Both the position numbers and the translations under genes were made by a program. 64,000 nt of DNA from Microdochium bolleyi (lineage: Eukaryota; Ascomycota; Sordariomycetes; Xylariales; Microdochiaceae): positions 3,162,001 through 3,226,000 of the forward strand of contig KQ964248.1 of assembly GCA_001566295.1 (NCBI GenBank). Reading direction: 5' to 3'. The first letter of the stretch is position 1; the number at the start of each line of letters is the position of its first letter. Under the pieces are notes generated by a model. The model did not search any database, was not told the DNA's origin, and saw only the letters and a program-made list of their open reading frames with translations. Shown in pieces: positions 51,170 through 62,834 of this stretch.

Positions 51170-53641
51170 ATGTCTTCTCCCAGCACGGCTGTTCTCAGCA
51201 CGCCCAGCGTAGAAGTCACAGCTGAATTCACGCCTCTACTGGATCCATTTCGCGACCCGGCTGTTCAGTACTCGGTGTCACATCCTGCGAATGGAGCCGT
51301 TCAAGCGCCAGTGTCGACCACACACGACATCGAGGCAAATGATGCTGCAGCACGTACTGTAGCTAGTAAACCTGGCGATCAGAGAATGTACAGCGATGCA
51401 TTCGTTGCTCGTACGGTTGCAGCGCTACTTGTTGGTGAGCTACACGCCTGTGTCATAGTAGTGGTCACATTTCTTTGCGATACTGACATGTGCTCCCAGC
51501 TGTGTTTATGGGCAATGCCGATGCCTCGCTGGTTATGGCCACGCACACGACTATCGCCTCGAGCTTTGGAGACCTTCAGAACTCTAGCTGGCTCTTTATC
51601 GGGTTCAATCTTGCCGGTGCGGCCACGCAGTCACTTGTACGTTGGAGTCTCTGTCTTGCAATATCGTGCGACCCCTACTAACTGATGAATGCACGGGACA
51701 GTTCGGCAAACTGAGTGATATCTATGGTCGACGGCCAATGTTGCTGATCTCCTACGGACTTTTTGCCATAGGCTGGCGAGTTACCCCCCAGGTGTTGCGT
51801 GCGTCAAAGCCAAGCTAACTCTTCACCACTTCAGTGCTTTGATGTAAGCACCGAAGCCCCCTTATCAATCAGATCAACCGAACACGTAATGATTAATGAG
51901 TTGGAGTACTTAGCGGTCTTGGCCAAACTATGTGGCAAGTCATTCTGGGGCGTCTCATCTCCGGGTCTGGCGGTGCCGGCATGGTGGTGCTTGCATCTGT
52001 CGTTATTACAGGCAAGTCGGCGCCCGGCCAGCGTGTGGACTTGCCTTGTGCCGCCACATAAAACCACGAAAACAAACACTAATTCAACAGCCTCAGACCT
52101 TGCGCCTCTACGACAGGTGGCGACGTGGCAGAGCTACATGAACGTCGGCGCGACGATTGGCCGCAGCCTTGGAGGCCCTATTGGTGGCCTGATGGCGGAT
52201 ACCATAGGTTGGCGGTGGTACGTTCCCGCACATCTTATTGCTCCCTCTCGGATGCTGACGGCTCACATTTAATGAAGGTCATTCCTGGGTCAAGTCCCCA
52301 TTTTTGTGGCAGCGATGCTGCTGTGTTGGCTAACAGTGCCAGATTTACCAGCCACCGCTAGGGAAGACAGCACCAGATCCCACTTGAAGTCACCTGCCCG
52401 CATCGACTTTCTGGGAGCACTCCTCCTGGGAGCATCGCTACTTTCTCTTCTGCTTCCCCTCGAGCTGGGCGGCCAGAAGCTTTCTTGGACTGATCCACTC
52501 ATCTTCATGATGTTCGGAGTGGGCTCGGTGCTGGTCGTACTGTTCGCTAGCACGGAGGCGCGATTTGCAAAAGAGCCGATCGTCCCGCTGCGGCTCTTCA
52601 AGAACTCAGATGTCGTGATGACTTGTGTCATCTACTGTGCCCAATGTGCCGCACAGGTCGGGGTAACAACTATCCAATCAATTCCTTGTGGCTGTCATGA
52701 CAACCTGACTCACAGAATATTTGCTTCCACAGATGATGTTTAGTGTGCCTCTGTACTTCCAGATCACCCAAAATGTTTCGGGTACCGAAGCTGGCGCTCA
52801 TCTCTTCCCAGCAGTCATCGGAAACACGCTCGGGGGTATATTGGCTGGAGTATGGATCAAAAGGTACTGTTGTCCCACCACAAGAGGACTACCTCTTTTT
52901 CGCCGCTGACCCTTGACGCCAGAACGGGTCGGTACAAAGCACTTCTTCTTGTCGGTGCGACTTCCTCGTTCGCCAGCTATGTTCTCCTGCTGCTCCGGTG
53001 GCACGGGGATACAGACTGGTGGGAATCTCTGTACATTATACCCGGGTGAGACATGACCCACGAATCCCGTGGTCTCTGACCAGCGTATAAGAGGTTATTG
53101 ACAGCGATTTAGTGGTTTCGGCACCGGAGTTTCTCTTTCTGCAGCGTTCATTGCGCTGCAGGCAGTCATTGAGCCCGAGGATAAGGCTGTCGCGTCCTCG
53201 GTCTTGTTCTTGGCGCTGCCCGTAGGGTCTGTGCTTGGGATCGCGCTGTCGAGCGCTGCGACCGTATCGGGCATGAGGTCGGCGCTCCTCCATCGCCTGA
53301 TACAGCTTGGTCTGAAGCGGACCAATGCAGCAGAGGTATGTGGTCCCGATATGCTGCCGAGGAAGCCAACTACTCACGATTTTGCTTTGTTAGATCGTCG
53401 AGAAAGCAGCGTCTAACCTGAGCTTTGCCGATGCAGCTCCACCTGCCATTGCAGCAGCGATACGGGCGTCCTACGTGGATGGCTTGGCCTACGGCCATGG
53501 TAAGTTACTGACCAGTTTTGATCTTTGAAAATACATAAGCGTAGAGCTTGCAAATGTGCTGACTTTTCCGTAGTTGTATCGCTAGTCGCGGTTGTTCTTG
53601 CGTTTATTGCAGGACTCTGCATCCACGAACGCATACTATGA
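51170..53641 (+). CDS. MFS multidrug/basic amino-acid type transporter (DHA2, Fnx1/VBA-like)
   Basis: About twelve exons. The hydrophilic N-terminus carries a Leu-Leu-Asp acidic motif (EFTPLLDP) like vacuolar sorting signals. TM1 reads VFMGNADASLVMATHTTIAS, then FGKLSDIYGRRPMLLISYGLFAIG (motif A, D-x-YGRRP), MWQVILGRLISGSGGAGM and VATWQSYMNVGATIGRSLGGPIGGLMAD. Later helices include FSVPLYFQITQNVSGTEAGAHLFP. This layout matches 14-TM DHA2 proteins such as Fnx1 and VBA vacuolar transporters. Two adjoining junctions are unusual: a GC-AG intron at 51776-51834 and a 9-nt microexon at 51835-51843 (see findings). Stop at 53639-53641. Likely vacuolar amino-acid or drug transport. Confidence 0.82.
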
Positions 53642-53895
53642 TCTGTGACTTGGCTGCGGAAGGAAAGACAGCCTCGACAGAGTCACAATGAAAGATTGGT
53701 CGACCTAGCGGTGTAAAGCCTATCGAATCGGAATTTTTCGAACAATGAATGAAAACAGGACCGGGTCACGGTTTGATGGAACCGCGTTCAATCACCGGCA
53801 TTCGCCCACCGCATCGAATGCGACCCAAAGTCGGCTCAGGGCGATCCTCAAAGTCTCATATTCACTCTAACTACAGTCGCTCCTCCAAGCATCAA

Positions 53896-56091
53896 TCAGA
53901 TGACCCTGATTGTCCAGTAATCTTCTACTGCCTCTGCCGTCACGTTCACGTCGTCCGCGCGATAGAGTGCTGCCTCATGGAGCATTTGGATCTCTGCAGC
54001 CTTGGCCGTTTCGGCCAGTCCGATCCTTCGGAACGTAGACCTTTCCGCATCCACAGCTACCAGAAGCAGGAATCGTACGTGCTCGCCCGCGGTTTTCTGC
54101 TTGTGACCAGGCATATAGTAGAGCAATTTCTCCGCATTTTCCTCATCGAAGCTTGCTTGGCCAACGTCCAGCTGCACCAGCGGCCCCAGCTCCCAGTACT
54201 TCTTCTCGGGATCCTTGACCGTGACACCATCGACCACCATGAAGAGTAACTGCATCCCAGCAGTGTATTTGACGACCATATTGAAGGGCCTGATCCGAGC
54301 TCTCAGGTCGATGTGTCCACCTTTGACCAGACCCGTAGTATCCGCCGAGACATGGTCTAGATGGACATTCAGGACTTCAAAGAGCAGATTCACATTGCTC
54401 GGCAGCCTGGTTTCGACTTCCCCATCCACCGAAGCCCACGAGAACGATGGTGCTCGATAGATCTCTGCCCGCTTCGACGACGAACCATCTACCTGCGCTT
54501 CTTTGCGTACGTTCCATAGCAAGCTGCTCGCCAGGAACTTGCGCCACATGCCGGCGACATACGTGTCATCTATACGCGGCGCGAAGTACTTTGCAACACC
54601 TGACAGGGCAATGAGCTTGTCTGAGCCATGGGTCAAACGTGTCGCCGAGTACGCTTTTACAATGGAGTCCCAGACTCGATGGTAAAACAGGGTGTGGTCA
54701 TCCGCCCCGTCCGCTGCACGAAACATGTTCCGGGAGGCTGGGTCGAGCCTTTTGAAGTTTGTGGGCACCCCGTTGCGGATCGTCGTCGGGAGTGTGTCAG
54801 GATAGCACTCAGCCGCCGAGTATTCTCGGCACTCCCAAAACAGCTGGTCTCGTGCGAAGTGCAAGACACGAGGGGAAAGAAGTCGTTCCTGGAGCACCCA
54901 GCCTCGTGTGTTGAGGGGGCACTTCCCGATGCCGTTCGCCCAGAAGTTGAGGTCGAGAATGCTGCAGTCCACGTAGTCCACCCCTGGCGCGAGCCCGAGA
55001 CCCTCGACGCACAAGCGCACATTGCTCGTGTGGCTCACACGCGGGTCGCGGCTGAAGAATAAACCCTTCGAACTGTCCTCTGCCCCGGCGGCAGAGATGT
55101 TGCAATACGAATGCGTGTACACCTTGTGCATCTGTGCCGCCTCGATGAGCCAGTCCGACAGGTCATCCCGGTCCTGTATGATGCAGAGCGAATCGATCCA
55201 CAGAAAGCGGACACCAAGACGGCGGGTGACCTGGATAGCCTCGCGGAAGGTCTTTGGGAGCTTGTCCAGGTTCATACCTGTCTTCAGTTCGTCAAACGTG
55301 GCCTTTTTCAGCTGGAGGAATTGCGCAGTGCCCCAGCAGTGGCTTAGAGTCGTGTAGGGCTCGCTTTGTCGTAGCTCGTTTTCTGATGTGACCACGACAC
55401 GGAACGTGTCGGGGCTGAAGTCCGGGTTGGCGACGTCCAGGAGGCGTGTGGGATGCCACGACCCAGCTTTGGACTCGACGTTGCACGCAAAGTGGTCAGA
55501 GGCACACCGTTGCACCCATTTTGCTGCTACACTCCACGATTCTTTTGACTCCGTGCTGGCACTGGGAAATGGAATCATCTTTCCTGCCTCTTGGTCTATG
55601 CAGGCTGATGTCAGTATAACGGCTCGCAATCAAGAAACATCCGGGGACAAACCTGATCCTCTCTGCATCACATACACGCCAGAGATCTCATTCAGTGCCG
55701 GTATATACTCTCGATACTCATCCTCGAATGTCAAAGATATGAATAGATCCATGCCCGTGGACTCTAGTCCAGCGTCCCGGCCGATGTTGATGACTGCGCA
55801 AATCGTGACAAAGCCCTTGAAGACTTCCAGGCGATCACCAGGTAGTCTGGCCACCGGCTTGTGCTGAAAAGTCCACGGACCGTCGGCATCTCTCATGCGG
55901 ACTTTGAAGCTCTCTGCGATCTGGCACCAGAACGGATAGCACATCTCGCAGGCATCGTCGGCAGAGGCTTCGAGGCTCGCGGCGGATTGGTGATGAGCGA
56001 GAAGGATGTGCGGGTCATCGGTATCGTCACCATCGCTGCGCACCCAGCCCTTGCGGTGCTCAAGAGCATCAACACACACACTACACAGCAT
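53896..56091 (-). CDS. HET-domain (heterokaryon incompatibility) protein
   Basis: Two exons (56091-55653 and 55595-53896) with a 57-nt phase-1 intron (GTTTGT donor, GCATAG acceptor) give about 712 residues. The N-terminus has a CSVC ... CEMCYPFW cysteine-containing module often seen before HET domains. The HET core then reads YTTLSHCWGT, LPKTFREAIQVTRRLGVRFLWIDSLCIIQDRDDLSDW and YCNISAAGAEDSSKGLFFSRDPR. C-terminal blocks such as RGWVLQERLLSPRVLHF and SYSWASVDG-like FSWASVDGE are typical. HET proteins mediate non-self recognition and programmed cell death after hyphal fusion. No NACHT or repeat domain is attached. Confidence 0.9.
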
Positions 56092-56970
56092 ATCGTAAGG
56101 TCGTAGATCTGGAGTCGCTAGTTGGGCACTATTTATCGTCGGGTGTTGAGAAGCGGGGTTCTCCTTCGCAAGGACTGAGGCGTCCTTTCGCCCTGGGCTG
56201 AGCCTGTAGCGTCATGATTGGCCAGCTGCATGGGCGTATAAAGGAACTGCGCCTCAGCATTGTCTCTGCATCACGTCTCCCAAGTACTGGAAACTCGTCG
56301 GCCGAGCAATATCATGAGAAGTACAGGCAATGCTTATATGCGCAACGTATTCTCAATCTGCTCTGAATTATGAATGGATTGGACGACCGCGTTCATCTTG
56401 GACTCACTCTTTCCTGTCCTTCTGTGCACGCCTCGCGTTCCGGAACACGCCCCGCACTCAGGGTCACACACAGACCACAACGTCGACATCGGGTCACAAT
56501 CGCTTTCAGTGGTGTCACAGCCCTGAGAGGCCCTCTTTATGAGACTGCCAATATCAAGTACGAGCGGGAGGGCAGTGTCTGTTTTGAGGCGACCCCAGGT
56601 GCGGACCGACATTACTGGGAATATTGAGCCTCACCATCCTCTTTTCTCGCAGTGCACTGAGCCTTGGCTTTGGCAGTCTGGACGCTGACAGGAGCTAATG
56701 AAGGTCTTATACAGTGCCACAAATGTATAAATTTACCTTTGCACACGGTATTGGTGCCTGCAGGAGAACAGGCAGCAACACCAGAGTGGGAACAGGATCC
56801 GTGGCAGCGGCGACATGTATTAATATGCCATCTACGATCTTCTCTGGCATCCTTTCGTACACAAGCACTCGACAAACGGAGAGAAGAACATAAGAAAAGA
56901 AAGATTGGAAAGAGACTTGTATTAATAACAGGCTCTTTCGGAAGACACGGATTCCCCAGCAAATTTCACA
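56092..56970. other. Intergenic region, no gene seen
   Basis: About 880 nt between the divergent HET and F-box-like genes, presumably both promoters. A GCGTATAAAGG TATA-like motif lies near 56233-56243. Confidence 0.45.
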
Positions 56971-57775
56971 ATGTCAGGTCCCAGCCAAACTCCCCTCGGA
57001 CCTCTTATGCCACAGTTCTCTCTCTTCAGACATCTTCCAGCAGAACTGCAACTCCACGTGCTCACTTTCTGCCGACAGAACGATCTCATCTGCTTATCCT
57101 TGGCGTCTCACTTCTACCATGGCCTCACACTACCTATGATCCCGAGCAAGCCCTCCCTGCAGCTCTACGACCAAAACCTCGCCCCAGACGCGATTGTCTG
57201 CAGCTGCGGCAACAAATCACTGGTTGCAGTGGAGAAAAGCATCTACGCACACCGGCGTCGCCGACACGCATACGTCTGCGAACCATCCGCGTTCCGGACA
57301 CAAGAGACGCTCGCGTGCCAGCTCTACTCGTCGACCTGTCGAGACTATCCCGAGGATCACGCCGTGTGCGAACAGCGCGGCTGCAGGCACTGCATATGCA
57401 TCGGCTGCCCGTTGTATGTCAGGCTCCGCAGCTGGTTCGGCGATGACTTGCGGTACTGCACCAAGTGCCGCCTATTCACGAGGCGGGAACGGACGAAGAA
57501 ATACAAAGGACGATGTGAGCTCTCTCCCCCCCCCATAATTGCGCAACAGGCGTGGATGCATTGGCTGACTCTTGCTGTCAGGTCTGCATGGTCGGCCGAG
57601 GGTGCGCAGGGCGGCGAACAATCACTGGACAGCGGTCAAGGGCCAATCCTACGGGTATCGTTGGTGGAGGCGATGGGGAACGCAGGGCGTTGACAATTGG
57701 GGCTTTGACGATGACAAATACAAGAAGGATGACCCGTCGTCCACAGCGAGGAGGAGAAATGCGCGGGTGGTCTGA
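56971..57775 (+). CDS. F-box-like hypothetical protein with Cys-rich centre
   Basis: Two exons (56971-57514 and 57582-57775) with a 67-nt phase-1 intron (GTGAGC donor, CTGTCAG acceptor) give 245 residues. Near the N-terminus, FRHLPAELQLHVLTFCRQNDLICLSLASHFY is an F-box-type helix pair. A Cys/His-rich region follows (CSCGN, HAVCEQRGCRHCICIGCP, YCTKCRLF), perhaps binding zinc. The C-terminus after the junction is basic and Trp-rich (WTAVKGQSYGYRWWRRWG). Similar short F-box proteins with this C-terminal tail occur in ascomycetes. Function unknown. Confidence 0.75.
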
Positions 57776-58588
57776 GCATCGCAAGGTTCTGTTCAAAATG
57801 GCGGTGGCATGGCTCCCGGATTGCGCAAATAGAATTTCCCTGGAATCTTCGTCAAGAGTCTAAGCCCTGCTTGCCGTCGGGTGTGCATATGATCAGCATA
57901 CGGTGTCCGGAGGGAAACAGAATAGAATAGTTGAAGAAGAAAGGGTAGGGAAAATGCAGCGTTCGGAAAAGCGAGTTGCATTTGAATTATGAGACAACGG
58001 AAGAAAATATTAATAATAACAATAGTAAAGGATGCCCAAATCACGCAGTCTTTGAGCACAACCTGTTCCATACTGATTCTCGGAGACTGTCTCATGTCCA
58101 TGGTATGGCTCCCAGCTTCACATGCGTGTTGTGTAGGATCCAGCATTATGAATGGAGGTCTTGGATCGGCGCACAAGTGTTGTCCACCTCTGAACCTATG
58201 AACTCTGAGCTTCCGCTTGTAAGAGCAGAGGCTCGGCCTTCTCGACCTTTGTAAGCCTGGGCTTCGGGGTCTCGCCCAAGCTTCGGTAGCCATCGTCGCG
58301 GACGCGAACAAGCGCGTCCCGATTTCCCCGCACAAGACTACACAAGACGTTGGGATCGAAGCCGAGTCCCCACACTCAGACCAGGACAGGGGTGCCGTCG
58401 GCCCACAGAATTGCTTCCGAGACCTTGTGACCTGGGACCGCTTGGCAGAGTGAGGGCTGGCCCTGGGAAACCCCCCAAATGCTCCCTGACCCTCGCCACG
58501 CACAAAATACTTCCGAGTCCTCACAGCGCTCGGCTGCGACGCACATCAGACACCGGCACGCAGGTAATACGACATGGCATGATTCCCG
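57776..58588. other. Intergenic region, no gene seen
   Basis: About 810 nt, AT-rich around 57950-58030. It holds the 3' flank of the F-box-like gene and the promoter of the zinc-cluster gene. The antisense frame 57793-58524 lacks domain features. Confidence 0.45.
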
Positions 58589-60445
58589 ATGGACTCTCCC
58601 GCCTCGCTCGGCAGTGACCCCGGCGCTCGGCGACCCCGGAATCTGCAGGCCTGTGATGCATGCCGGAGCCGCAAGGTCAAGGTGTGTAGCCGAGCTGGAC
58701 GCGTTGTTTTCCGCCAGGGGCAGATTTGACTGACTCCCAGTTCGTCGTCCTCCCATAGTGCATCTACCCAGACGATGGCGAGGACGACAGGTGCCGCGGC
58801 TGTCGACATGCAGATGTCTCCTGTACGCAGAACACACCTCGCCGGACAAGAGGACCGGGGAAGCGGTACGTCAGGTGCAATCCCCGGGGCGAGGTTTAGA
58901 GTGCTGACAGGGCAAACCCCAGCCTTTGGATGCAGCAGCAGCAACAAGTCCACAATGCCCAGACACCGCCAGTGGCTGATCCCTATCTTCTGTCGTCTCC
59001 CTCGCCTCTTGAGCATGCCACCTCACCCAGCGTGATTCGAGCATCAAGGCCGACTGTCCAACATCCTTCTCCGGCCATCGTACCCACCGCGGATTCAGAA
59101 TTTCACGGCTTGTGCTCACGAGCCCTTATATTAAGCATCCTCACGGACTGGGCCAGCCACGTCTACCCTCTCGCGCCCCTCCTCCACCGACAGCACTTCC
59201 TCCATAGGCTTCTGTCCCGCGAAGATGAGCGGAACCCTGTCTTCTGCGCGCTCGTCATCTCCACCGTTGCCGTAACCGTCACCACCCTGCGCCGGCTGAG
59301 CTTCCAGAACTATCCACATGTCACTGTACACCAGTGCGTGGCGGCCATCGACCGCGAGAACATGCTGCAGCCGAGGACATATACAGTTGACTGGTGCATC
59401 AGCTGCTACAACATCGCGTCGTCGTTCCATGCGCTAGACGGCCAAGCTGAGCTGCGGCAGTACCAGGGAATCAAGGACGCCATCACCGGCGTGCAGTGGT
59501 TGCTATTTTGCGATCCGGCTCGTGACGGCATGGCTCTACATGATCGCGAAGTTCTGCGCCGGCTGTACTGGCTCATGACCATGTGGCAGCTGTAAGTCAC
59601 GACACTGTGCCTTGCTTTTAGTCGCACCTGGACATTGCTAACGGCAACACTTGGAACAGAGCCGCTGAGCTTCGCGGCGAGGTCCACATGAGTTTCCTCC
59701 CGTCGAGATCGCTGTCCCTCCAGCTTGACGAAACAAGACCCCGCGCAGTTCCCGACAAGGATCTAGCAGCGCCCTGCCCGGATCTTGATGTGTCAGCCCT
59801 TGACGCTGCAGCGGCATCCATCTGGCTCAGGGACGAAGACGAGTACGTCACGGGTCTGAACAGCCTCATTGACGTAATGATGACCTGGGAGCACGTCAAA
59901 ATCGACATGACACACCGGCCCGCCGAGAAGACACTGCGATCCGGCATGGCGCGGATGCAGAATGTTATGGACACCCTCGCGCCCGAGCTGCGCTGGCGCG
60001 GCGGGCTGACGCGGTTCCCGCTGCCGTCGCATGGCCACGAGGCGCAAACCGTGAACATACTGATTACGAGCTTGTATGTGCGGTCGAACCTGCTGCAGCA
60101 CCTCGGCCCTGTCCCCGGAATATCGCACAGCAGTATCGTGAGGTAAGCTTTCATTTTTGGCCTTTACTGCCTCCTCCATCAACACGAGGCTGACATGACG
60201 TGGTTCTCGCCGCCGCTAGTGATGTCCTCGGCATTCTCGAGCACATGCCGCCTGGCATCCTAGAGGCCAATGGATTCAGCCTCGTCAAGAAGATCCGCGA
60301 CATGGGTGCTGCATACCTTCAAGAGCTGCGCGTGGCTGGCGACAGCCCCTTTCCTGTTGTCGACGATACGGCGCAGCAGACGGTCAACACGCTTCTTGCG
60401 CGACTCGAGAAGCTTGATTTTCGTGGGGCGCAGGGCCATGAATAA
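58589..60445 (+). CDS. Zn2Cys6 fungal-type transcription factor
   Basis: Five exons. The zinc cluster is split by an intron right after ACDACRSRKVK (GTGTGT donor, CCATAG acceptor) and resumes with CIYPDDGEDDRCRGCRHADVSC, giving a complete six-Cys cluster. Later junctions are GKR-ANPSLWMQQQQ, MTMWQL-AAELRGEV and HSSIV-SDVLGILEHM, all phase-consistent. The middle domain contains SRALILSILTDWASHVYPLAPLLHRQHF, the typical fungal regulatory region. A short poly-Gln lies near the start of exon 3. The end at 60445 follows DFRGAQGHE. Overall about 510 residues, small for the family but complete. Target genes unknown. Confidence 0.85.
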
Positions 60446-61537
60446 ACCGTGCAGACAGCCCGCCCATAGTAATAAAAAGACATTCAGACGTTCACACGTT
60501 TGAGTGCCATGTCTTGCCACGGCACGACTTCCCGGAGAGCTACCAGCAGGGCTGCCCAAGAAGCTCAATGCGCTCAGCGCATCGCCGCACTTGACAAGAC
60601 TGTACGCGCGTGTGTGTGTGGTGGTGGTGGTGGTGGTGGTGGGGGGGGGGTAGCTTTTGCAGACTCCGGGGTAGGCTGAGACGAGGCTATTGATGGCCTG
60701 GTGCTCATAGTGACAGCCAGACTGAGGGCGGAGAGTTACATGAGAATCGCGTTGAGTTGCTTGCGGGGATGCAGTAGGGTACCATTATGGAGCTGGGGCT
60801 AGTATCGTGCTTGATGACCCGAAGGCCACGGCTGAGTGAGCTCATCAGTCATATGCCGCATCTCAGAGTTCCCGAGGTACTTGCATCTCAGCACGGAGGA
60901 GCCCAACGAGAGATTCAGCAAGTGGTTTACCCGGTGCGCAGAAGACGTGTCACGGGTGGTGGACAACCTACCGCAGACATCGGAAGAGCTTGCATTGCAA
61001 ATCCCGAACCGAACGGCGTTACCACTTCCCAATAAGAGTATCTCCTGCTGGGCATGGAAGAGAAGAGCACAGGAAAACTGCTAAATTTGAGGCACTCTAC
61101 AAGGAATGGCAGGCCTTATGTTGATAACGATGGTTGACCAGGCGCGTGCACTCGCGGAGAACCTCAAGAGAGCCGCTGGAGAAAATCATAGTGTTGACAG
61201 TACTACGAAAGTGGGTGGTCGGCTTCGACGGTGGCCTGACTTCGCAGGTAGCCCAATAGCTGAAAATTCCCAGAACCTGGCATACTCTGAAAATGATAAC
61301 ATTCATGGTCCAACCATGTCTAAGAAAATTAAAAGGCACTCAGGATGTGCTCATTCCAGTCGACATGAATCACGTCTTGGAAAACGCCCATTATCGTCTA
61401 GAGCAGAAACAGAGGTAGACGTGTATATCATTATTGAGGGGCATCCGCCTATCTCATCATGTGCCGCTCCTCGATATGTTGTCCACAATTATTGTAGAAA
61501 CCGTACGCAATCGCTCCTCAGCCTCGACAGTTCGAAA
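60446..61537. other. Intergenic region with simple repeats
   Basis: About 1.1 kb between convergent genes. A (TG)n/(GTG)n/G-run microsatellite spans about 60610-60651. The 147-codon frame at 61106-61549 overlaps the 3' end of the neighbouring gene and has no domain signature. Confidence 0.5.
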
Positions 61538-62834
61538 TCATCCCAGTGATTGGAGACAATCTAATTTCTCTCTTAACCGCCGCAAACCGGCGGACCGACT
61601 ATCACCAAGCTCGCTCTCGAGATTCGCATCCGCAAGCATGTTGAGGATCGATTTCCCTCCAACCACGCCTCCGAGCAAGCCCAAGCTGGTGAGGCTGTAC
61701 CTCCCGCTTGTGTCTTTCGATATACGCACGCCCTCTGGCAGTCCCAGTGTTGACTCAACGGACAGGATCCTGTTTTCCAGCAGCCGCACGAGTAGCCGGC
61801 CGAGCGTGTTGACAAGCGGAGGGGCGTGGACTCCGCCTATCGATATTTGAGGTGCTCCATACAGGACGAAATCCTTGATCGTTGGATTGCGTGAGAACTC
61901 GTCCAGCAGGTACGAAACAATGCAGTCATATGCCGAGAGGATATGCATGTAGCACGCCACTGCGCCCAGCAGATACTGGCTGCTGATCTGGTTCGAGCTC
62001 GCTCGGGCAGGCGGGGCCGCCTGGGGCACATGTAGAGATTGTATCTTCAGCAAGAGGAGCGAGTCGAACCTTGATATCAGCTCGAACGTGGCAAGAAGCG
62101 GGTTGAAGTCAAGATTGAACGACATTGAGTCTGTGGGGGCGACCGAGTCTTCACCCGTGCGAAACTCCATCCGCAGCGTTGCCACGATGTCCCAATCCCG
62201 TCTCCGAAGGCTAATGATCAGGTTCATCAAATCCTGCTGCAGTTGCAGCAGCTGGAGGTCTGGATCTGTGCCTGAGCGCTGGAAGGCGCTCATATTGTCT
62301 CGATCCGTCCATGACGAGCCCAGGACGGCGCTGTCGTGGTCGAAGAGCGACGAGGTCTCGGAGGGTAGGGAGGGCAGGGAGGGCAGGGGAAGGTTGAATG
62401 AGTTGTCGGGGAGGTTCACCAGGTCGTATAGATCCTGGGGAAGAAAGTCTAGGGAGAAGTCCTCGATTGGCCACGACCCGTCGGTTCCGAGAGCGGTCGG
62501 GACAGCGCGCGTCATCTCCTTGACTCCATCGTGGTCGGAGGCGCTTGCGCGTCTTGGAGCCGTTCCCACGTCCCGCCGCCGGTCCCACGTCCCGCCGCCG
62601 GTCCTGGTTTTCTACAAGGGCTCGGGGCGGACGGCCCACTTTGCGTCGTGAATCGGTCACACACTCCCTGCGCGCGTCCACGCAGCGGTAGCATGGCCCG
62701 TCGGGAAAGTTGTCGTCTCGAATGCATTTGAGCTTCTGGATGCGGCAGTGTTCGCAGGCTCGGCGTCTCTTGGACAATGCTGAGGCAGAGCTCTCGGTTT
62801 GGCCAGAAGATCTCGGGCGGCCTGCCGGCGACAT
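61538..62834 (-). pseudogene. Zn2Cys6 transcription factor broken by a 19-nt tandem duplication
   Basis: The 5' part (start at 62834, alternative 62873) encodes a complete cluster, RRRACEHCRIQKLKC ... GPCYRCVDARREC, then RKVGRPPRALVENQDRRRDVG. The 3' frame ending at 61538 is a fungal regulator domain (LQLLQLQQDLMNLIISLRRRDWD, FELISRFDSLLLLKIQSLHV, YLLGAVACYMHILSAYDCIVSYLLDEF). The two frames differ by one base. The switch point is two exact 19-nt copies at 62564-62582 and 62583-62601. With one copy the reading would run on in frame, with two it shifts. The allele therefore separates DNA-binding and effector regions. It may be a strain polymorphism, a decayed gene or a sequencing or assembly artefact. 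Confidence 0.75.
62564..62601. repeat. Perfect 19-nt tandem duplication inside a zinc-cluster gene
   Basis: Two identical copies of TCCCACGTCCCGCCGCCGG, immediately adjacent. The unit length is not a multiple of three, so the duplication shifts the frame of the minus-strand gene. Confidence 0.95.

Noticed and set aside
57793..58524. 243-codon minus-strand frame
   Set aside because: AT-rich, no conserved motif, and it overlaps the promoter of the downstream zinc-cluster gene.
61106..61549. 147-codon plus-strand frame
   Set aside because: No family features; it runs into the antisense 3' end of the regulator at 61538.
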